DNA of 64,000 nucleotides from Planctomycetota bacterium (GTDB taxonomy: Bacteria > Planctomycetota > Planctomycetia > Gemmatales > Gemmataceae). A program made the translations under genes and the position numbers. Shown here piece by piece: positions 16,818 to 26,610 of this stretch (positions are counted from its first letter, which is position 1; the number at the start of each line of letters is the position of its first letter). The notes under the pieces were generated by a model. It was not told the DNA's origin. It saw only the letters and a program-made list of their open reading frames with translations, and did no database searches. The stretch spans positions 62,001 through 126,000 of the forward strand of contig JACPPF010000158.1 in the NCBI GenBank assembly GCA_016191165.1, given 5' to 3'.

Positions 16818-19073
16818 TTATTTTCCAATCCCAACGCGCTTCCCTCGCCAATCATCCCGCCCGACGAACTCGTAGGCCACGACCGTCTCGCCAGGAACCC
16901 AGCGCAGCGGATTCGGGTTGAGAAACGCCTTCCCCTTGACCGGATCGCGAAGGTAGCGCACCACGCGGCCCTTCACGACCCGGCCTCGCAGGTCGCGTTC
17001 CACGGCGAGCAACCCTTCGTGGTTGAACACGTGCACGCCCGTGGCGCTGTAGCGCATCCAGCCGATGAACTGGCCCTTGGGGTCGTAGCGATAAACGTCG
17101 CGCCATTCGCGCGGGACGGAAAGGCGGTGATCGACATAGTTCGTGCGGTAGTTCACCTGCAACCCGCCCGGGAATGCCAGCTCCGCGAGAAGCGAGGCGT
17201 GCAGCCATTCCAGTTGCGAACGTTCAAACTGTGTCCACTTCGCATCGGCCAGCGCCTTGCCAGGCAACAGCGGCGTGAGCGTGCCGTTGGGTTGCGCGAT
17301 GCCGAGGTGCTCCATTTTTTTCCAGAGCGATTTGATGCGTGCCTCGCTGGCGGGCTTGCGGTTTTTCTTGAGCCAATCGGCGTGCTTGACGGTGAAGAGC
17401 GGATCCTGCGTCAACCTGGCGATGCGTGATAGCACGAAATGCCGCGGCGAATCCCCGAGCGCGGCGTCCTTTTGGTTGAGCCTGGTCTCGTCGTTTTTTT
17501 TTCGTTCCTGGATCGCCGTTTTTATTTCGGCGAGTTGTTTCTTGGCCGTTTCTTTTTCCGCTGGGCTCTTCGCGGCCGCCAATGCTGCTTCAGCCTTCTT
17601 GAGTTGTTTTTGTTCAATTTGAAACAGGAGCATTACCAACTTTCTTTCGACGATCAATTCCTCCAGGCGGTCACGTTGTTTGGCGGAGACGATCAGGATT
17701 TTCTGCGTGTACGCCTCCTCCACGACACCGATCAGCAGGCGGTCCCAATCCGCCACGCGCACATCGACCTCGCCCATGCCGTGAGCGATGTCCAGCGGCA
17801 TGCCGTTGACGTTGTATGCGCGGGCTTCGCGGTCGAGCGTGTGGACGGTGACAAAACCCGGCGCCGAATAGTGGGCGTCGTTGTGGACGAAGCAGCCGAT
17901 GTCAACGCGGTTGGATTCCATCGGCGAGCCCGGCGCGATCGGGCGGCGGTCGTGATAGGCAACCGTGATCTCGACGACCGACTGGTCGTCCTTCTTCGGT
18001 ACGATCTTGATCTTCGCCGGATCGCCGCGCAGGATCACCCAGGTGTAGGTGAGTTTTTTCTTGTTGAGATCGTAACTCGCGCCGGCATCTACGACGAGGC
18101 GTTGTTGATAGGCTCTGCCGCGATGGATCCGGGCAATGCACGCGGGGGTGTAACCGAGCACTTCGGATGGGCCGAGGTCGAAGAAGTCGATGCCGTTGGT
18201 CGCCGTGTCGTCCTCAAGGACGCGCATCTGCACCATCGGGGGCAGCGAGTCCAGAGTGAGCGCGTGGGCGGCCTTGACCATGGCCAGTTCATCGACCCAG
18301 CTTCCCTCGAAAACCGTGGGGTGCGCCTTGCCGGTCAGGTATTCTTTCGGGTCCTTGAGATGTTTGTTGCAGGAGCGGAAAAGCATCTGGATCGTCGGCA
18401 TGAGCGCGCCGGTCTCGGTCAGCTTCTTCTTCACGTCGGGCCGAAAGGCCGCGAGGACGACGGGCATCATGCGCATGAACGGCTGATCGGAGCCAGACGA
18501 CCCCTGCGAGATGATGAGGTAGGGCGTGTTGGTCGGGTAGAGGTCGCCGAAACCCTCACCGCCGGGGCGATTGCCATTGTGACCCGGATCGTGATCGCGA
18601 TGTTCGGGGTAGATGTAAAGATTGTTTTTGGTGTATTCGTCGTAAAGAAATGATAGGCCGAATTGCGAAACGTAATAGCGGCGCGGGTTGCTGCCGCCCA
18701 GGTGCGCCGGGGCGGATGTGGACGAGTTGCCGAACGTGACATGCGGAATGATCACGTGCTGCGCCGCCCAGTTGCGACGCAACTTGATGTCGGCGGGGGA
18801 ATATTTGATTGCCGACATTTGCGGCCACGGCGCGAGGTTGAGCGGGGAGTGGTCGCCGTCGCGGTTGTCGTAGAAATCGCCGGCGTTCCCGCTGGCGGTT
18901 CCGTCCTTCCACCATTGCCTGAGCAGATCGCCGACCTTGCCGCCGCCAACGGCGATCGGTTTTTTCTTGAGCTGGCCGATGTCCGGCGCCGGGACGCTGG
19001 ACTGGGCACACACGAGGACGCCAGGGATCATCGCCCAGAGCAGAAGGCACGCAAGCGTTTTCTTTTCCACCAA
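16818..19073 (-). CDS. exported protein of unknown function, planctomycete type
   Basis: 751 residues with a signal peptide (MVEKKTLACLLLWAMIPGVLVCAQ). The first 450 residues are globular and include LRQWWKDGTASGNAGDFYDN, HVTFGNSSTSAPAHLGG, PEHRDHDPGHNG and a region near YTWVILRGDPAKIKIVPKKD that looks like an immunoglobulin-type fold. Residues about 470-540 are charged and helical (lysine, glutamate, alanine), probably a coiled coil. The C-terminal part is tryptophan- and arginine-rich. I recognise no enzyme motif. It is probably secreted or periplasmic. It is the only gene between two repeats (16739 and 19146), so it may be transcribed alone. Confidence 0.8.
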   Translation of the reverse strand: MVEKKTLACLLLWAMIPGVLVCAQSSVPAPDIGQLKKKPIAVGGGKVGDLLRQWWKDGTASGNAGDFYDNRDGDHSPLNLAPWPQMSAIKYSPADIKLRRNWAAQHVIIPHVTFGNSSTSAPAHLGGSNPRRYYVSQFGLSFLYDEYTKNNLYIYPEHRDHDPGHNGNRPGGEGFGDLYPTNTPYLIISQGSSGSDQPFMRMMPVVLAAFRPDVKKKLTETGALMPTIQMLFRSCNKHLKDPKEYLTGKAHPTVFEGSWVDELAMVKAAHALTLDSLPPMVQMRVLEDDTATNGIDFFDLGPSEVLGYTPACIARIHRGRAYQQRLVVDAGASYDLNKKKLTYTWVILRGDPAKIKIVPKKDDQSVVEITVAYHDRRPIAPGSPMESNRVDIGCFVHNDAHYSAPGFVTVHTLDREARAYNVNGMPLDIAHGMGEVDVRVADWDRLLIGVVEEAYTQKILIVSAKQRDRLEELIVERKLVMLLFQIEQKQLKKAEAALAAAKSPAEKETAKKQLAEIKTAIQERKKNDETRLNQKDAALGDSPRHFVLSRIARLTQDPLFTVKHADWLKKNRKPASEARIKSLWKKMEHLGIAQPNGTLTPLLPGKALADAKWTQFERSQLEWLHASLLAELAFPGGLQVNYRTNYVDHRLSVPREWRDVYRYDPKGQFIGWMRYSATGVHVFNHEGLLAVERDLRGRVVKGRVVRYLRDPVKGKAFLNPNPLRWVPGETVVAYEFVGRDDWRGKRVGIGK

Positions 19074-19145
19074 TTGACGCCTCCTCGCGGTTTGCGAACC
19101 GGAAAAAAAACCACCGAGCCACCGGGGTTAATGCCGTGATTCCGG

Positions 19146-19294
19146 GCTGGTCCAAGTGGCGGTCACAGCGAGCCGCCGGGCTTGTCCCGGCGGTGCAGCC
19201 CGATCCGCCCTGGTTCACCGCCGGGACAAGCCCGGCGGCTCGCGGATTGCGGATTGCTTGTTACTCTAAAATCGATGACTTTGAACCAGGCCGT
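19146..19294. repeat. long intergenic repeat, copy 2
   Basis: About 150 bases matching 13127-13270, including GGTCACAGCGAGCCGCCGGG, the CCGCCGGGACAAGCCCGGCG hairpin arm and the TAAAATCGATG tail. This copy has perfect complementary arms (GAGCCGCCGGGCTTGTCCCG with its complement). Confidence 0.9.
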
Positions 19295-19412
19295 GGTTCC
19301 TGGGTGATTCTTTGACTAATGTAGGCATCGGTGGGCGATTTGCATGGTCGCTCACGCTGCCGGCTCGTTTGGTTTCTCGCGGGGCTGGATTGTTGACATG
19401 GTGTTGCAGGGC

Positions 19413-21068
19413 TCACCGCGACGCCAGCCAGGAGACGACGCCGATCAGAGTGATTGCCGCGATGAGGGCGGGGACGACCTTGATCAGGATGCCGGTCCAG
19501 TAGCGGGTGTTGGCCTGAGTTGGGGTTTCCTCTCTGGACTCGTCGCGTTCTTTTTCTTCGCGGGCCCGGTCTTCCTCTTCGAGCTTTTTGTAGAGGCCAC
19601 GATAGCGAACCGTGTTCTTGTCGGCGGCCTTTTTGGCGGTCTTGCTGAGGGCGACGCCCTGGAATTCCTTGTACGTTCCCAGCGTGCGAAAGCCGTCGTT
19701 GGGGCTATGGCTGGCCTTGGCCGTGGGTCGCATGGTGCCTTCTTCAAGCATCCGTTGCAGCTGGGCGGTATCGTACTGGCGAACCGTGACGGTGCCGTCG
19801 GGATTCTTGAATTGAACAAACCAGAGATTGGGATCGACGACCGGCGCTGCCGACTCGGCAAAATCGACGTCCGCGCGCGATTTGACGAGCGCGGGCACCA
19901 CCATCGTTTTTCCCGGCACTGGCGTTTCCTGGCCATGCGGTTCCCGTGGAGGCGCCGCCTGCAAGAAGGAGAGCCGACTGCTGGCCAGGCGCAAACCCTC
20001 AAGATCCTTGATGAGTTCAACGCAAGATTGGTAGCGGTATTTGGGCAGTTTGGCGGTCATCTTCGCGATCATCAAGTCAACGCGCTCGGGCACATCGGAA
20101 TTCACCTGCCGGGCCGGCGGAAAGCTGCCGACTTCCTTGGCCTGGATGACGTCGACAATCGTACGGCCAACAAACGGCGGCTGCCCCGTCAGGAATGCAT
20201 AAAGCGTACAGCCCAGGGCGTAGATGTCGGACCGGCCATCGATGGACTTGGCATTGCGCGCCTGTTCGAGGGGCATGAACCAGGGGGTGCCGACGGCGTG
20301 GCCAGTCTGCGTAAGCGACATTTCTTCGTCGTCGATCTTGACCATGCCGAAATCGGCGACCTTGACGACGCCCGTTCTTGTCAAGAGGATGTTATCGGGC
20401 TTGATGTCGCGATGGACCAGATTGAGGGCATGGGCGTAGGCCAGCGCCTTGGCGCAATCCAAAATGATGCGAATCGCATCGGCGACAGGAAGTCGTCCGA
20501 GTTGCAGGAGCCATTTTTGCGTCGATTGCCCGGGGACATACTCCATCGCGATGAAATGGTAGCCGTCCCCCTCGTCGTAGGCGTAGGCCTGGACGATATT
20601 GGGGTGGTCCAGCTGTCCCATGACCTCGCCCTCGCGGTGGAGCCGTTTGGTCAACTTGGGGTTGCTGGCAACGTGCGGAAACAGCACCTTCAGAGCGACG
20701 GTGCGATCGAAGCTGATTTGCTTGGCCTTGTAGACGGCGCCCATCGCGCCTTCGCCGAGTTTCTTGAGTAGCTGGAAGTCCCCGAGCCTGTTGATGTTTT
20801 TTCCAAGGACGCGCGAGGGGGACATTTCCGTGTAGTTCCCAGGCGAATTGAGGGCGGCGCCGGGCAGCGATGGTTCGCAAAGCCCCTCGACCACGTGCGT
20901 CGAACCCATTTGATCAAACAGCGGATCGTTGGACTCCGGCTCAACGGTGTCCTTCATCCGTAAAGTCTCTTTCGACGCCTCCACCGCGGGTCCGATCGGC
21001 TCAGAAGCATCTGGTTTCCTTGAAGCAGGCCGCGTGTTTTCCATGCGATCCTCGGACATTTCGTCCAA
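19413..21068 (-). CDS. tail-anchored Ser/Thr protein kinase with GYF-like domain
   Basis: 551 residues. The kinase domain covers roughly 98-360: LGEGAMGAVYKA, VALKVLF, HRDIKPDNILL, VADFGMVKI and WFMPLEQARN, where most kinases have MAPE. About 60 residues later a short domain WFVQFKNPDGTVTVRQYDT...LEEGTMRP resembles the GYF_2 type often attached to planctomycete kinases. An acidic/basic coiled coil (KKLEEEDRAREEKERDES) precedes a single C-terminal membrane helix (ILIKVVPALIAAITLIGVVSWL), so the kinase is anchored by its tail and faces the cytoplasm. A good extended -10 box lies 60 bases upstream. It is divergent from the HD-GYP gene. The substrate is unknown. Confidence 0.92.
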   Translation of the reverse strand: MDEMSEDRMENTRPASRKPDASEPIGPAVEASKETLRMKDTVEPESNDPLFDQMGSTHVVEGLCEPSLPGAALNSPGNYTEMSPSRVLGKNINRLGDFQLLKKLGEGAMGAVYKAKQISFDRTVALKVLFPHVASNPKLTKRLHREGEVMGQLDHPNIVQAYAYDEGDGYHFIAMEYVPGQSTQKWLLQLGRLPVADAIRIILDCAKALAYAHALNLVHRDIKPDNILLTRTGVVKVADFGMVKIDDEEMSLTQTGHAVGTPWFMPLEQARNAKSIDGRSDIYALGCTLYAFLTGQPPFVGRTIVDVIQAKEVGSFPPARQVNSDVPERVDLMIAKMTAKLPKYRYQSCVELIKDLEGLRLASSRLSFLQAAPPREPHGQETPVPGKTMVVPALVKSRADVDFAESAAPVVDPNLWFVQFKNPDGTVTVRQYDTAQLQRMLEEGTMRPTAKASHSPNDGFRTLGTYKEFQGVALSKTAKKAADKNTVRYRGLYKKLEEEDRAREEKERDESREETPTQANTRYWTGILIKVVPALIAAITLIGVVSWLASR

Positions 21069-21127
21069 CCTGATGACGTCGGGACACGATAAACACCGTC
21101 CGCCTCACGGCAACTATTGTCCTTGTG

Positions 21128-21136
21128 ATTATAGCA
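21128..21136 (-). promoter_or_regulatory. extended -10 promoter for the tail-anchored kinase
   Basis: On the minus strand TGCTATAAT (TATAAT at 21133-21128) is a perfect -10 with the extended TG. It lies in an AT-rich island about 60 bases before the ATG at 21068. No good -35 is visible, as is tolerated with an extended -10. The rest of the 331-base divergent gap (21069-21399) contains two GCGATAAT direct repeats (near 21148 and 21166), possible operator or opposing -10 sequences. Confidence 0.5.
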
Positions 21137-21408
21137 TATCGATTTGTGCGATAATCCGTGAAAAAGCGATAATATCCGATCATTAATCCGGACCTAATCA
21201 AATGATATTCCCCGCCTGCCTATCGCTTTGACGACGCACGTCGTATTTTGGTTCGCCGCTGGGAAAGGTTTCCGGGAAAAAAAACGCCTGACAATTCGAG
21301 CGCGTTCCTCGGCATCCGATTCCGACATGAGCTATGCTTTCTTCGTCCCCCGTTCCAGGACATCCCCAAAATGGAACTCTGTGAAAATCATCGGATGGGA
21401 TGACCGCC

Positions 21409-22980
21409 ATGGCCGAGCCACGAATTGTATTGGCAGGGATCGGTACGAAGCTATCGGGCCTGACGTGGGAAACGAATCAGTCGCTGCGCATCGGGCGTCA
21501 GACGAATCTCGACGTGGTCTTGCGCGACAACTCGATTGACCGCATCCACGCCGAGGTACGCCATTACTCCATGCGCTGGATGGTGCGCGATCTGGCCAAG
21601 AACCCGCTTTTTCCGACGATGGTCAACGACGTACCGGTCAACGGGAAAGACCGGGAACTCCACGTGGATGACGTGATCCAGATTGGCGCCCTGCAAGTTC
21701 GCGTCGCGGACTTGACGGTCGAGACCCCGGACCTGACGCCCACGCCGTTGCCCGGACCATCGCCCACTCCGGTCCCCGGCGCCGAGCCGCGGCAGCAGAT
21801 CCTGGCGAGCGGCGTGCAAATGCTGGTGAAGGCGCGGATGCAACAGAGTTGGGACAAGGCCCTGGAGGTCGCCGCTCAGGGCGCCCCGGTCCGGCCGCAC
21901 CAGGAACACGCGATGCTGGCTCTGGTGCGCGCCAACCATCATCTGACTCACATTTCTCATCTCGAAGATTTGTTGCGCTCCATCTTGACGGACACCATCG
22001 GTGCGCTGAACGCTCAGCGTGGCACCATCATCCTCGCGGATCCCATCACTCGGGAATTGTCATTGAAGGCGAGCGTGGCGCCAAAGCTGAACCCCAACTC
22101 GCCGATACGGCCTTTCAGCAAGACGCTGGTGCATCGCTGTTTCAATCAGGGGGAATCGCTCCTGTGCGACGATGTCAACGCCGACGAAAGTCTGGTGCTG
22201 GCGCGCAGCATTCGCCACGGGGCCATGGCCTCGGTCATCTGCGCCCTGCTGCGAACGCCGCGCAAACGCATTGGCATTTTGCACCTCGATCGCGGTTTCC
22301 TGGACGATCCGTTCGACGAAAACGACCTCTACTACGCGGACGCCATCGCGGCCAGTGTTGCCGTCGGCATCGAGACCGCCCAGCTCGTCGAGCAGCAGCG
22401 CGACCAGTTCATCGAGACGGTTACGACCCTGGCCCGCACAGTCGAGGCACGTGATCAATACACCGGCGACCACACACGCCGTGTCACCGATTACTCGCTC
22501 CTGTTGGCGGAGGAACTCAAACTTTCGCCGAACGAGCGCTATCAGATCCAGATTGGTACCCCGTTGCATGACATCGGCAAGATCGGCATTGACGACGCCA
22601 TCCTGCGAAAACCGGGCAAGCTGACCGATGGCGAATTCGAATGCATGAAGACGCACACCGTCAAGGGCGCTGTCATGCTCGATTCGATGAAACACCTCAT
22701 ACCAATGATTCCCATCGTGAGGCATCACCATGAACGATGGGACGGCAGCGGTTACCCGGACCATCTGCGCCAGGAGAATATCCCGCTGATCGCGCGCATC
22801 GTCTGTGTTGCCGACGCCTTCGACGCGATGACCTCGGATCGGCCCTACCGCCCGGCCATGCCAGCCGACCGCGCTTTCCTGGAGCTCGTGGGCAAGGCGG
22901 GCACGCATTTCGATCCCAACTGCGTGTACGCGTTCATGCGCCTTCGGCAAAAGATTGAGGCGCGCATGAGGCAGACGTAG
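21409..22980 (+). CDS. FHA-GAF-HD-GYP protein, probable cyclic-di-GMP phosphodiesterase
   Basis: 523 residues from the ATG at 21409. GGATGGG stands about eight bases upstream, whereas the ATG at 21400 would overlap it. An FHA domain (about 20-100: LRIGRQTNLDVVLRDNSIDR) reads phosphothreonine. A proline-rich linker follows, then a GAF domain (about 170-320) and an HD-GYP domain (about 330-520) with catalytic LHDIGKIGIDD (H387, D388) and HHERWDGSGYP near 438-448. HD-GYP enzymes hydrolyse cyclic-di-GMP. The FHA domain together with the divergent kinase gene suggests phosphorylation-dependent control, but that is inference. No membrane segment is seen. Confidence 0.93.
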   Translation: MAEPRIVLAGIGTKLSGLTWETNQSLRIGRQTNLDVVLRDNSIDRIHAEVRHYSMRWMVRDLAKNPLFPTMVNDVPVNGKDRELHVDDVIQIGALQVRVADLTVETPDLTPTPLPGPSPTPVPGAEPRQQILASGVQMLVKARMQQSWDKALEVAAQGAPVRPHQEHAMLALVRANHHLTHISHLEDLLRSILTDTIGALNAQRGTIILADPITRELSLKASVAPKLNPNSPIRPFSKTLVHRCFNQGESLLCDDVNADESLVLARSIRHGAMASVICALLRTPRKRIGILHLDRGFLDDPFDENDLYYADAIAASVAVGIETAQLVEQQRDQFIETVTTLARTVEARDQYTGDHTRRVTDYSLLLAEELKLSPNERYQIQIGTPLHDIGKIGIDDAILRKPGKLTDGEFECMKTHTVKGAVMLDSMKHLIPMIPIVRHHHERWDGSGYPDHLRQENIPLIARIVCVADAFDAMTSDRPYRPAMPADRAFLELVGKAGTHFDPNCVYAFMRLRQKIEARMRQT

Positions 22981-23264
22981 GACTTCCGGCTCGGCCACAA
23001 TCTTCAGTTCAGAACGCAGGTGAAAAGCCTTCAGGGCCTCAGCGCGCCTGAACTCGATTCCCAAGGTTTTGCAACGCCGCGTGGATTGAAATGGGCACGG
23101 GAAGCGGACCCTGCGAACCCGCGTTCCCAGAACGAGCCTGGGGCGAAGAACGCTTTCGCGCTGAAAACACCGAGCACATCCGTAGAATAGTCGGCCTAGC
23201 AGCGCCGTCGGCGCTGGCTGATCCAATCAACATTCTGAATGGTTTCCTCATCGGTATCACCATC

Positions 23265-24698
23265 ATGGCCAACGACAGCGACAAGCCGCCGGAAACACCC
23301 AGCCCCAACGCCAAACCGGCCGAGCAGCCGGCCGGCGCGCCCGCGAAGGCGCGCGAGAAGCACAAATTCTTCCCCAAGCCGGGCGGCCCGCGCCAGCGCG
23401 TGCGCGATGCGGTCCCCTCACTAGAAAGCGATTTGCTCTACAAGCCCAAGGTAGCGCCCAACGTCCATGACCTCGACGCGGAGATCGCGGACGAACTTGA
23501 GGCCGCCCTGCAAGGCATGGACGACGCCAAGCTCTATGCCGCCGACAGCTCGCAGCGCGCCCGCAGTCAGGCCGTCGCGGGAGAATCTGGCCGCAAAATC
23601 GGGACCGTCATCTCCGTCCACGCTCCCGATGTGTTCGTGGAAATCCCCGGCGGCCGTAGCCAGGGCGTCCTGACGCTGGAACATTTCCCGGACGGTCCGC
23701 CCGCGGTGGGCAGCCAGGTCGAGGTTTCCATCGAAGGGTACGATCCGCAGAACGGGCTGCTTATCCTTTCGCGCCTTGGCGCCGCCGTCCACGCCGACTG
23801 GTCCAGCGTTGCCGAGGGCATGACCGTCGAGGCACGCGTCCTCGAATCGAACAAGGGTGGGCTGGCGGTCGACGTGAACGGCATCCGCGGGTTCATGCCG
23901 ATCAGCCAGATCGATCGATTTCGTGTCGAGAACATCGAGCAATTCGTCAACCAGAAGCTCATTTGCATCGTCACCGAGGTTGACAAGGAAGCCCGCAACC
24001 TGGTCGTCAGTCGCCGAGCCGTGTTGGAGAAAGAGCGCGACGAGCAACGCGAGAAACTCTGGACCGAACTGGAGGAAGGCCAGATCCGCTCGGGCGTCGT
24101 CGGCAACGTGCGCGACTTCGGCGCGTTCGTCGATCTCGGCGGAGTCGATGGCCTCTTGCACGTCAGCGAGATTAGCTGGAAACGCGTTGCCGATGCGACC
24201 CAGGTGCTCCAGGTCGGGCAGATGGTCAAGGTGGTGGTCCTGAAACTCGATCGCGAGAATCGCAAAATCAGCCTAGGGCTCAAGCAACTCGAGGCCAGCC
24301 CGTGGGACAACATCGAAGAACGTTTCACCTCGGGTCAAACCGTCAAGGGCACCGTGAGCCGGACGATGGACTTCGGCGCGTTTGTCGAGCTGGAGCCTGG
24401 AGTCGAGGGCTTGATCCACGTTTCGGAACTGGCGCGCGGCAGGGTTTGGCGCGTCAGCGACGTGGTCAAATCGGGCCAGGAGGTTGAGGTGAAGATTCTC
24501 AGCGTCGATGCGGAGGCGAAACGAATTTCGCTGTCGCTGCGCGAGGCCCTGCCGCCGGAGATTGTGAAATCGGAGGACGACGAAGAGGAGGACACCGGAC
24601 CCGCTGAGCCAGTGAAACCCCGCGTCCGCAACTACCCGCTCAAAGGTGGCATCGGTGGAAGCGCGTGGATTGGCGAGAACGACAAGAGCGGTGAGTGA
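23265..24698 (+). CDS. S1 RNA-binding domain protein, ribosomal protein S1-like
   Basis: 477 residues from the ATG at 23265 (MANDSDKPPETPSP). The ORF extending upstream to 23091 lacks support. A proline/alanine-rich, charged N-terminus of about 105 residues precedes four S1 OB-fold domains: GRKIGTVISVHAPDVFVEIP, GMTVEARVLESNKGGLAVDV, IRSGVVGNVRDFGAFVDLGG and VKGTVSRTMDFGAFVELEPG. The last two are the canonical S1 type. Four domains is the number found in S1-like proteins of many non-proteobacteria, which bind mRNA on the ribosome. Whether this is the genome's only S1 protein cannot be known from the window. It ends with an acidic tail and converges on the kinase-cytochrome gene. Confidence 0.85.
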   Translation: MANDSDKPPETPSPNAKPAEQPAGAPAKAREKHKFFPKPGGPRQRVRDAVPSLESDLLYKPKVAPNVHDLDAEIADELEAALQGMDDAKLYAADSSQRARSQAVAGESGRKIGTVISVHAPDVFVEIPGGRSQGVLTLEHFPDGPPAVGSQVEVSIEGYDPQNGLLILSRLGAAVHADWSSVAEGMTVEARVLESNKGGLAVDVNGIRGFMPISQIDRFRVENIEQFVNQKLICIVTEVDKEARNLVVSRRAVLEKERDEQREKLWTELEEGQIRSGVVGNVRDFGAFVDLGGVDGLLHVSEISWKRVADATQVLQVGQMVKVVVLKLDRENRKISLGLKQLEASPWDNIEERFTSGQTVKGTVSRTMDFGAFVELEPGVEGLIHVSELARGRVWRVSDVVKSGQEVEVKILSVDAEAKRISLSLREALPPEIVKSEDDEEEDTGPAEPVKPRVRNYPLKGGIGGSAWIGENDKSGE

Positions 24699-24759
24699 AT
24701 AGGCCGTGGGTCACAGGGCCGCGACACCGGCCCGATGCCGAGTCGGAGCGTGCCTTTTT

Positions 24760-26610
24760 TCATTTCTCTTTTGGAAAGGGCGGCGCCCCAACCTCAATCC
24801 AACGCCGAATTGTGGCGATGTTCTCCGCGGAAAGGCGCGGCGCCGACTTCGGCGGCATGCGGGCCTCGTTGTCCTTCTCGGTGATGAGGTGAAACAACTC
24901 CGATTCATCTGGCCGACCGGGCACGACCACCTTGCGCACCGTCACCAGCAAGCGGTGGTGCAGAATCTTGATGCCCCCCTTGGCTTCGTCGTATTTGTGG
25001 CATTCATAGCAATGATTGCGGAAGATCGACTTCACCTCGACGGCGATTTCGGAATACGGAACGGCGCTGGCCACTGGTTTGGCAGGATCCTCCGCCGGCA
25101 GCGGCGGCGCCCCGCCGAGGATCCAGTCCTTCAAGATCGTCAGTTCTTTCTCGGTCACGCGCGGCAAACGCTCTTCGTCCTCCTCGGGCGGCATCGAGCC
25201 GTCGGCGATGCGCTGAATCAGGCGCGAATTCTCCGGGTGGCCTGGCACGACGATGCGGCGCAGGCCATCCACCAATTGCCCATGATCGAGGATGTTGAGG
25301 TTTTTCTCTATTCTCGCGGAGTTTTCGCCATGACACTCGAAGCAATTGCGCTGGAGAATCTCGCGCACCATCGGCGCTTGCGCCTCCGCGCGGCGGCGAA
25401 TCTCACGCTCGGTCCGGACCTGACCGAATAGCCAGAGCAGGGGAAGGCAAACAAGGACGGCCAACGAACCAACCAGTGCAACCCCCTGCGGATGGCGGCG
25501 CACCATCTTCCAGGTACGGCCCAGCCAGCCCAGATGCCGCGCCGTCACCGGCTTGCCATCGAGGTAGCGCCGCAAATCGTCGGCCAACTCCAGCGCGCTC
25601 GCATAGCGCTGGGCCGGCGATTTTTCCAGGCACTTCAGGCAAATCGCTTCAAGGTCGCGCGGCGTCTGCGGCGCGAATGCGGACGGAGGCGTCGGGTCAA
25701 CGTTGACGACCTGGCGCAGCGCATCCAGCGGATTGATCCCCTGAAACGGCGGCTTGCCGGCCAACAGTTCGTACAGGACTGCACCAAGTGCGTAAATGTC
25801 CGTAGCTGGGCCGATCCGGTCTTTCTTTCCTTCCGCCTGCTCCGGCGCCATGTAGCTTGGCGTGCCGAGGACCTCGCCCGTGCGGGTGTGATCGGTGTCG
25901 GCGTCGAGGCGCTTCGCCAGGCCGAAGTCGGCAATCTTTGGCGTGCCCTCCTCAGTCAACATGATGTTCGACGGTTTGAGATCCCGGTGCACGATGCCGC
26001 GTTTGTGTGCTGTGTGAATGGCCCGCGCCAGCGTTTCGACCAGGTGAGCGGCGTCGCGGGCGTTGAAGGGTTGTTTTGTCAACAGGTCGGCAAGGCTGCC
26101 GCCGGAGATGAACTCCATCGAGAAGAACGGCCTGCCCTGAATATCGCCGACCTCGAAGATTTGCACAAAGTTGGGATGTTGCAAATGCGCCGCCGCCGCG
26201 GCCTCGGCTCGAAAACGCGCCAGATATTTGGGCCTCAGTCGCCCCGCCGACATCATCTTGATCGCGACGGTCCGGCCCAGGTCGGTTTGCCTGGCTTCAT
26301 AAACGATGCCCATGCCGCCTTGATCGATCAGTCGCAGGATGTGATACCCCGGAATGCTTGGCAGAGGTTCGCCATCCGGGTCGATGACTCTGTCAGGACT
26401 CAGCATGGTGCGTTTTGGATCCTGTTCGGTCATGCCGAGGATCTGTTCCATTGCCACGACGGCCTGGATTTGACGGCGCAGGTCATCGAGAAGATGGGGG
26501 CAATCAGCCGCAAGCCGTTCGGGCGCGACGGGCTGGCCCTGCCGGCGCGCTTCTTCCCAGCGATGCATCAGGTCTTCAAGATTGATTGTGTCAGACATCG
26601 AAGGTTTCAT
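24760..26610 (-). CDS. transmembrane Ser/Thr kinase with two c-type haem (planctomycete cytochrome c) domains
   Basis: 616 residues from the ATG at 26610, which overlaps the sigma-factor stop as ATGA, so translation is coupled. An N-terminal helical region (about 1-85) leads into a complete kinase domain (about 88-365): [48 protein letters not shown] single membrane helix follows ([20 protein letters not shown] near 380). The periplasmic part holds two haem attachment sites, CFECH (423-427) and CYECH (534-538), each followed by a methionine in an MPP context ([16 protein letters not shown]) that can serve as axial ligand. This matches the planctomycete cytochrome C domain. A redox- or gas-sensing kinase is an inference. 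Confidence 0.93.
   Translation of the reverse strand: MKPSMSDTINLEDLMHRWEEARRQGQPVAPERLAADCPHLLDDLRRQIQAVVAMEQILGMTEQDPKRTMLSPDRVIDPDGEPLPSIPGYHILRLIDQGGMGIVYEARQTDLGRTVAIKMMSAGRLRPKYLARFRAEAAAAAHLQHPNFVQIFEVGDIQGRPFFSMEFISGGSLADLLTKQPFNARDAAHLVETLARAIHTAHKRGIVHRDLKPSNIMLTEEGTPKIADFGLAKRLDADTDHTRTGEVLGTPSYMAPEQAEGKKDRIGPATDIYALGAVLYELLAGKPPFQGINPLDALRQVVNVDPTPPSAFAPQTPRDLEAICLKCLEKSPAQRYASALELADDLRRYLDGKPVTARHLGWLGRTWKMVRRHPQGVALVGSLAVLVCLPLLWLFGQVRTEREIRRRAEAQAPMVREILQRNCFECHGENSARIEKNLNILDHGQLVDGLRRIVVPGHPENSRLIQRIADGSMPPEEDEERLPRVTEKELTILKDWILGGAPPLPAEDPAKPVASAVPYSEIAVEVKSIFRNHCYECHKYDEAKGGIKILHHRLLVTVRKVVVPGRPDESELFHLITEKDNEARMPPKSAPRLSAENIATIRRWIEVGAPPFPKEK

Noticed and set aside
17439-18653. 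A 404-codon plus-strand frame opposite the unknown exported protein
   Set aside because: The minus-strand gene has a signal peptide and a natural layout; the plus-strand translation is arginine/valine/aspartate shadow sequence common in GC-rich DNA.
19344-20771. A 475-codon plus-strand frame opposite the tail-anchored kinase
   Set aside because: Kinase motifs on the minus strand are unmistakable; this is a shadow frame.
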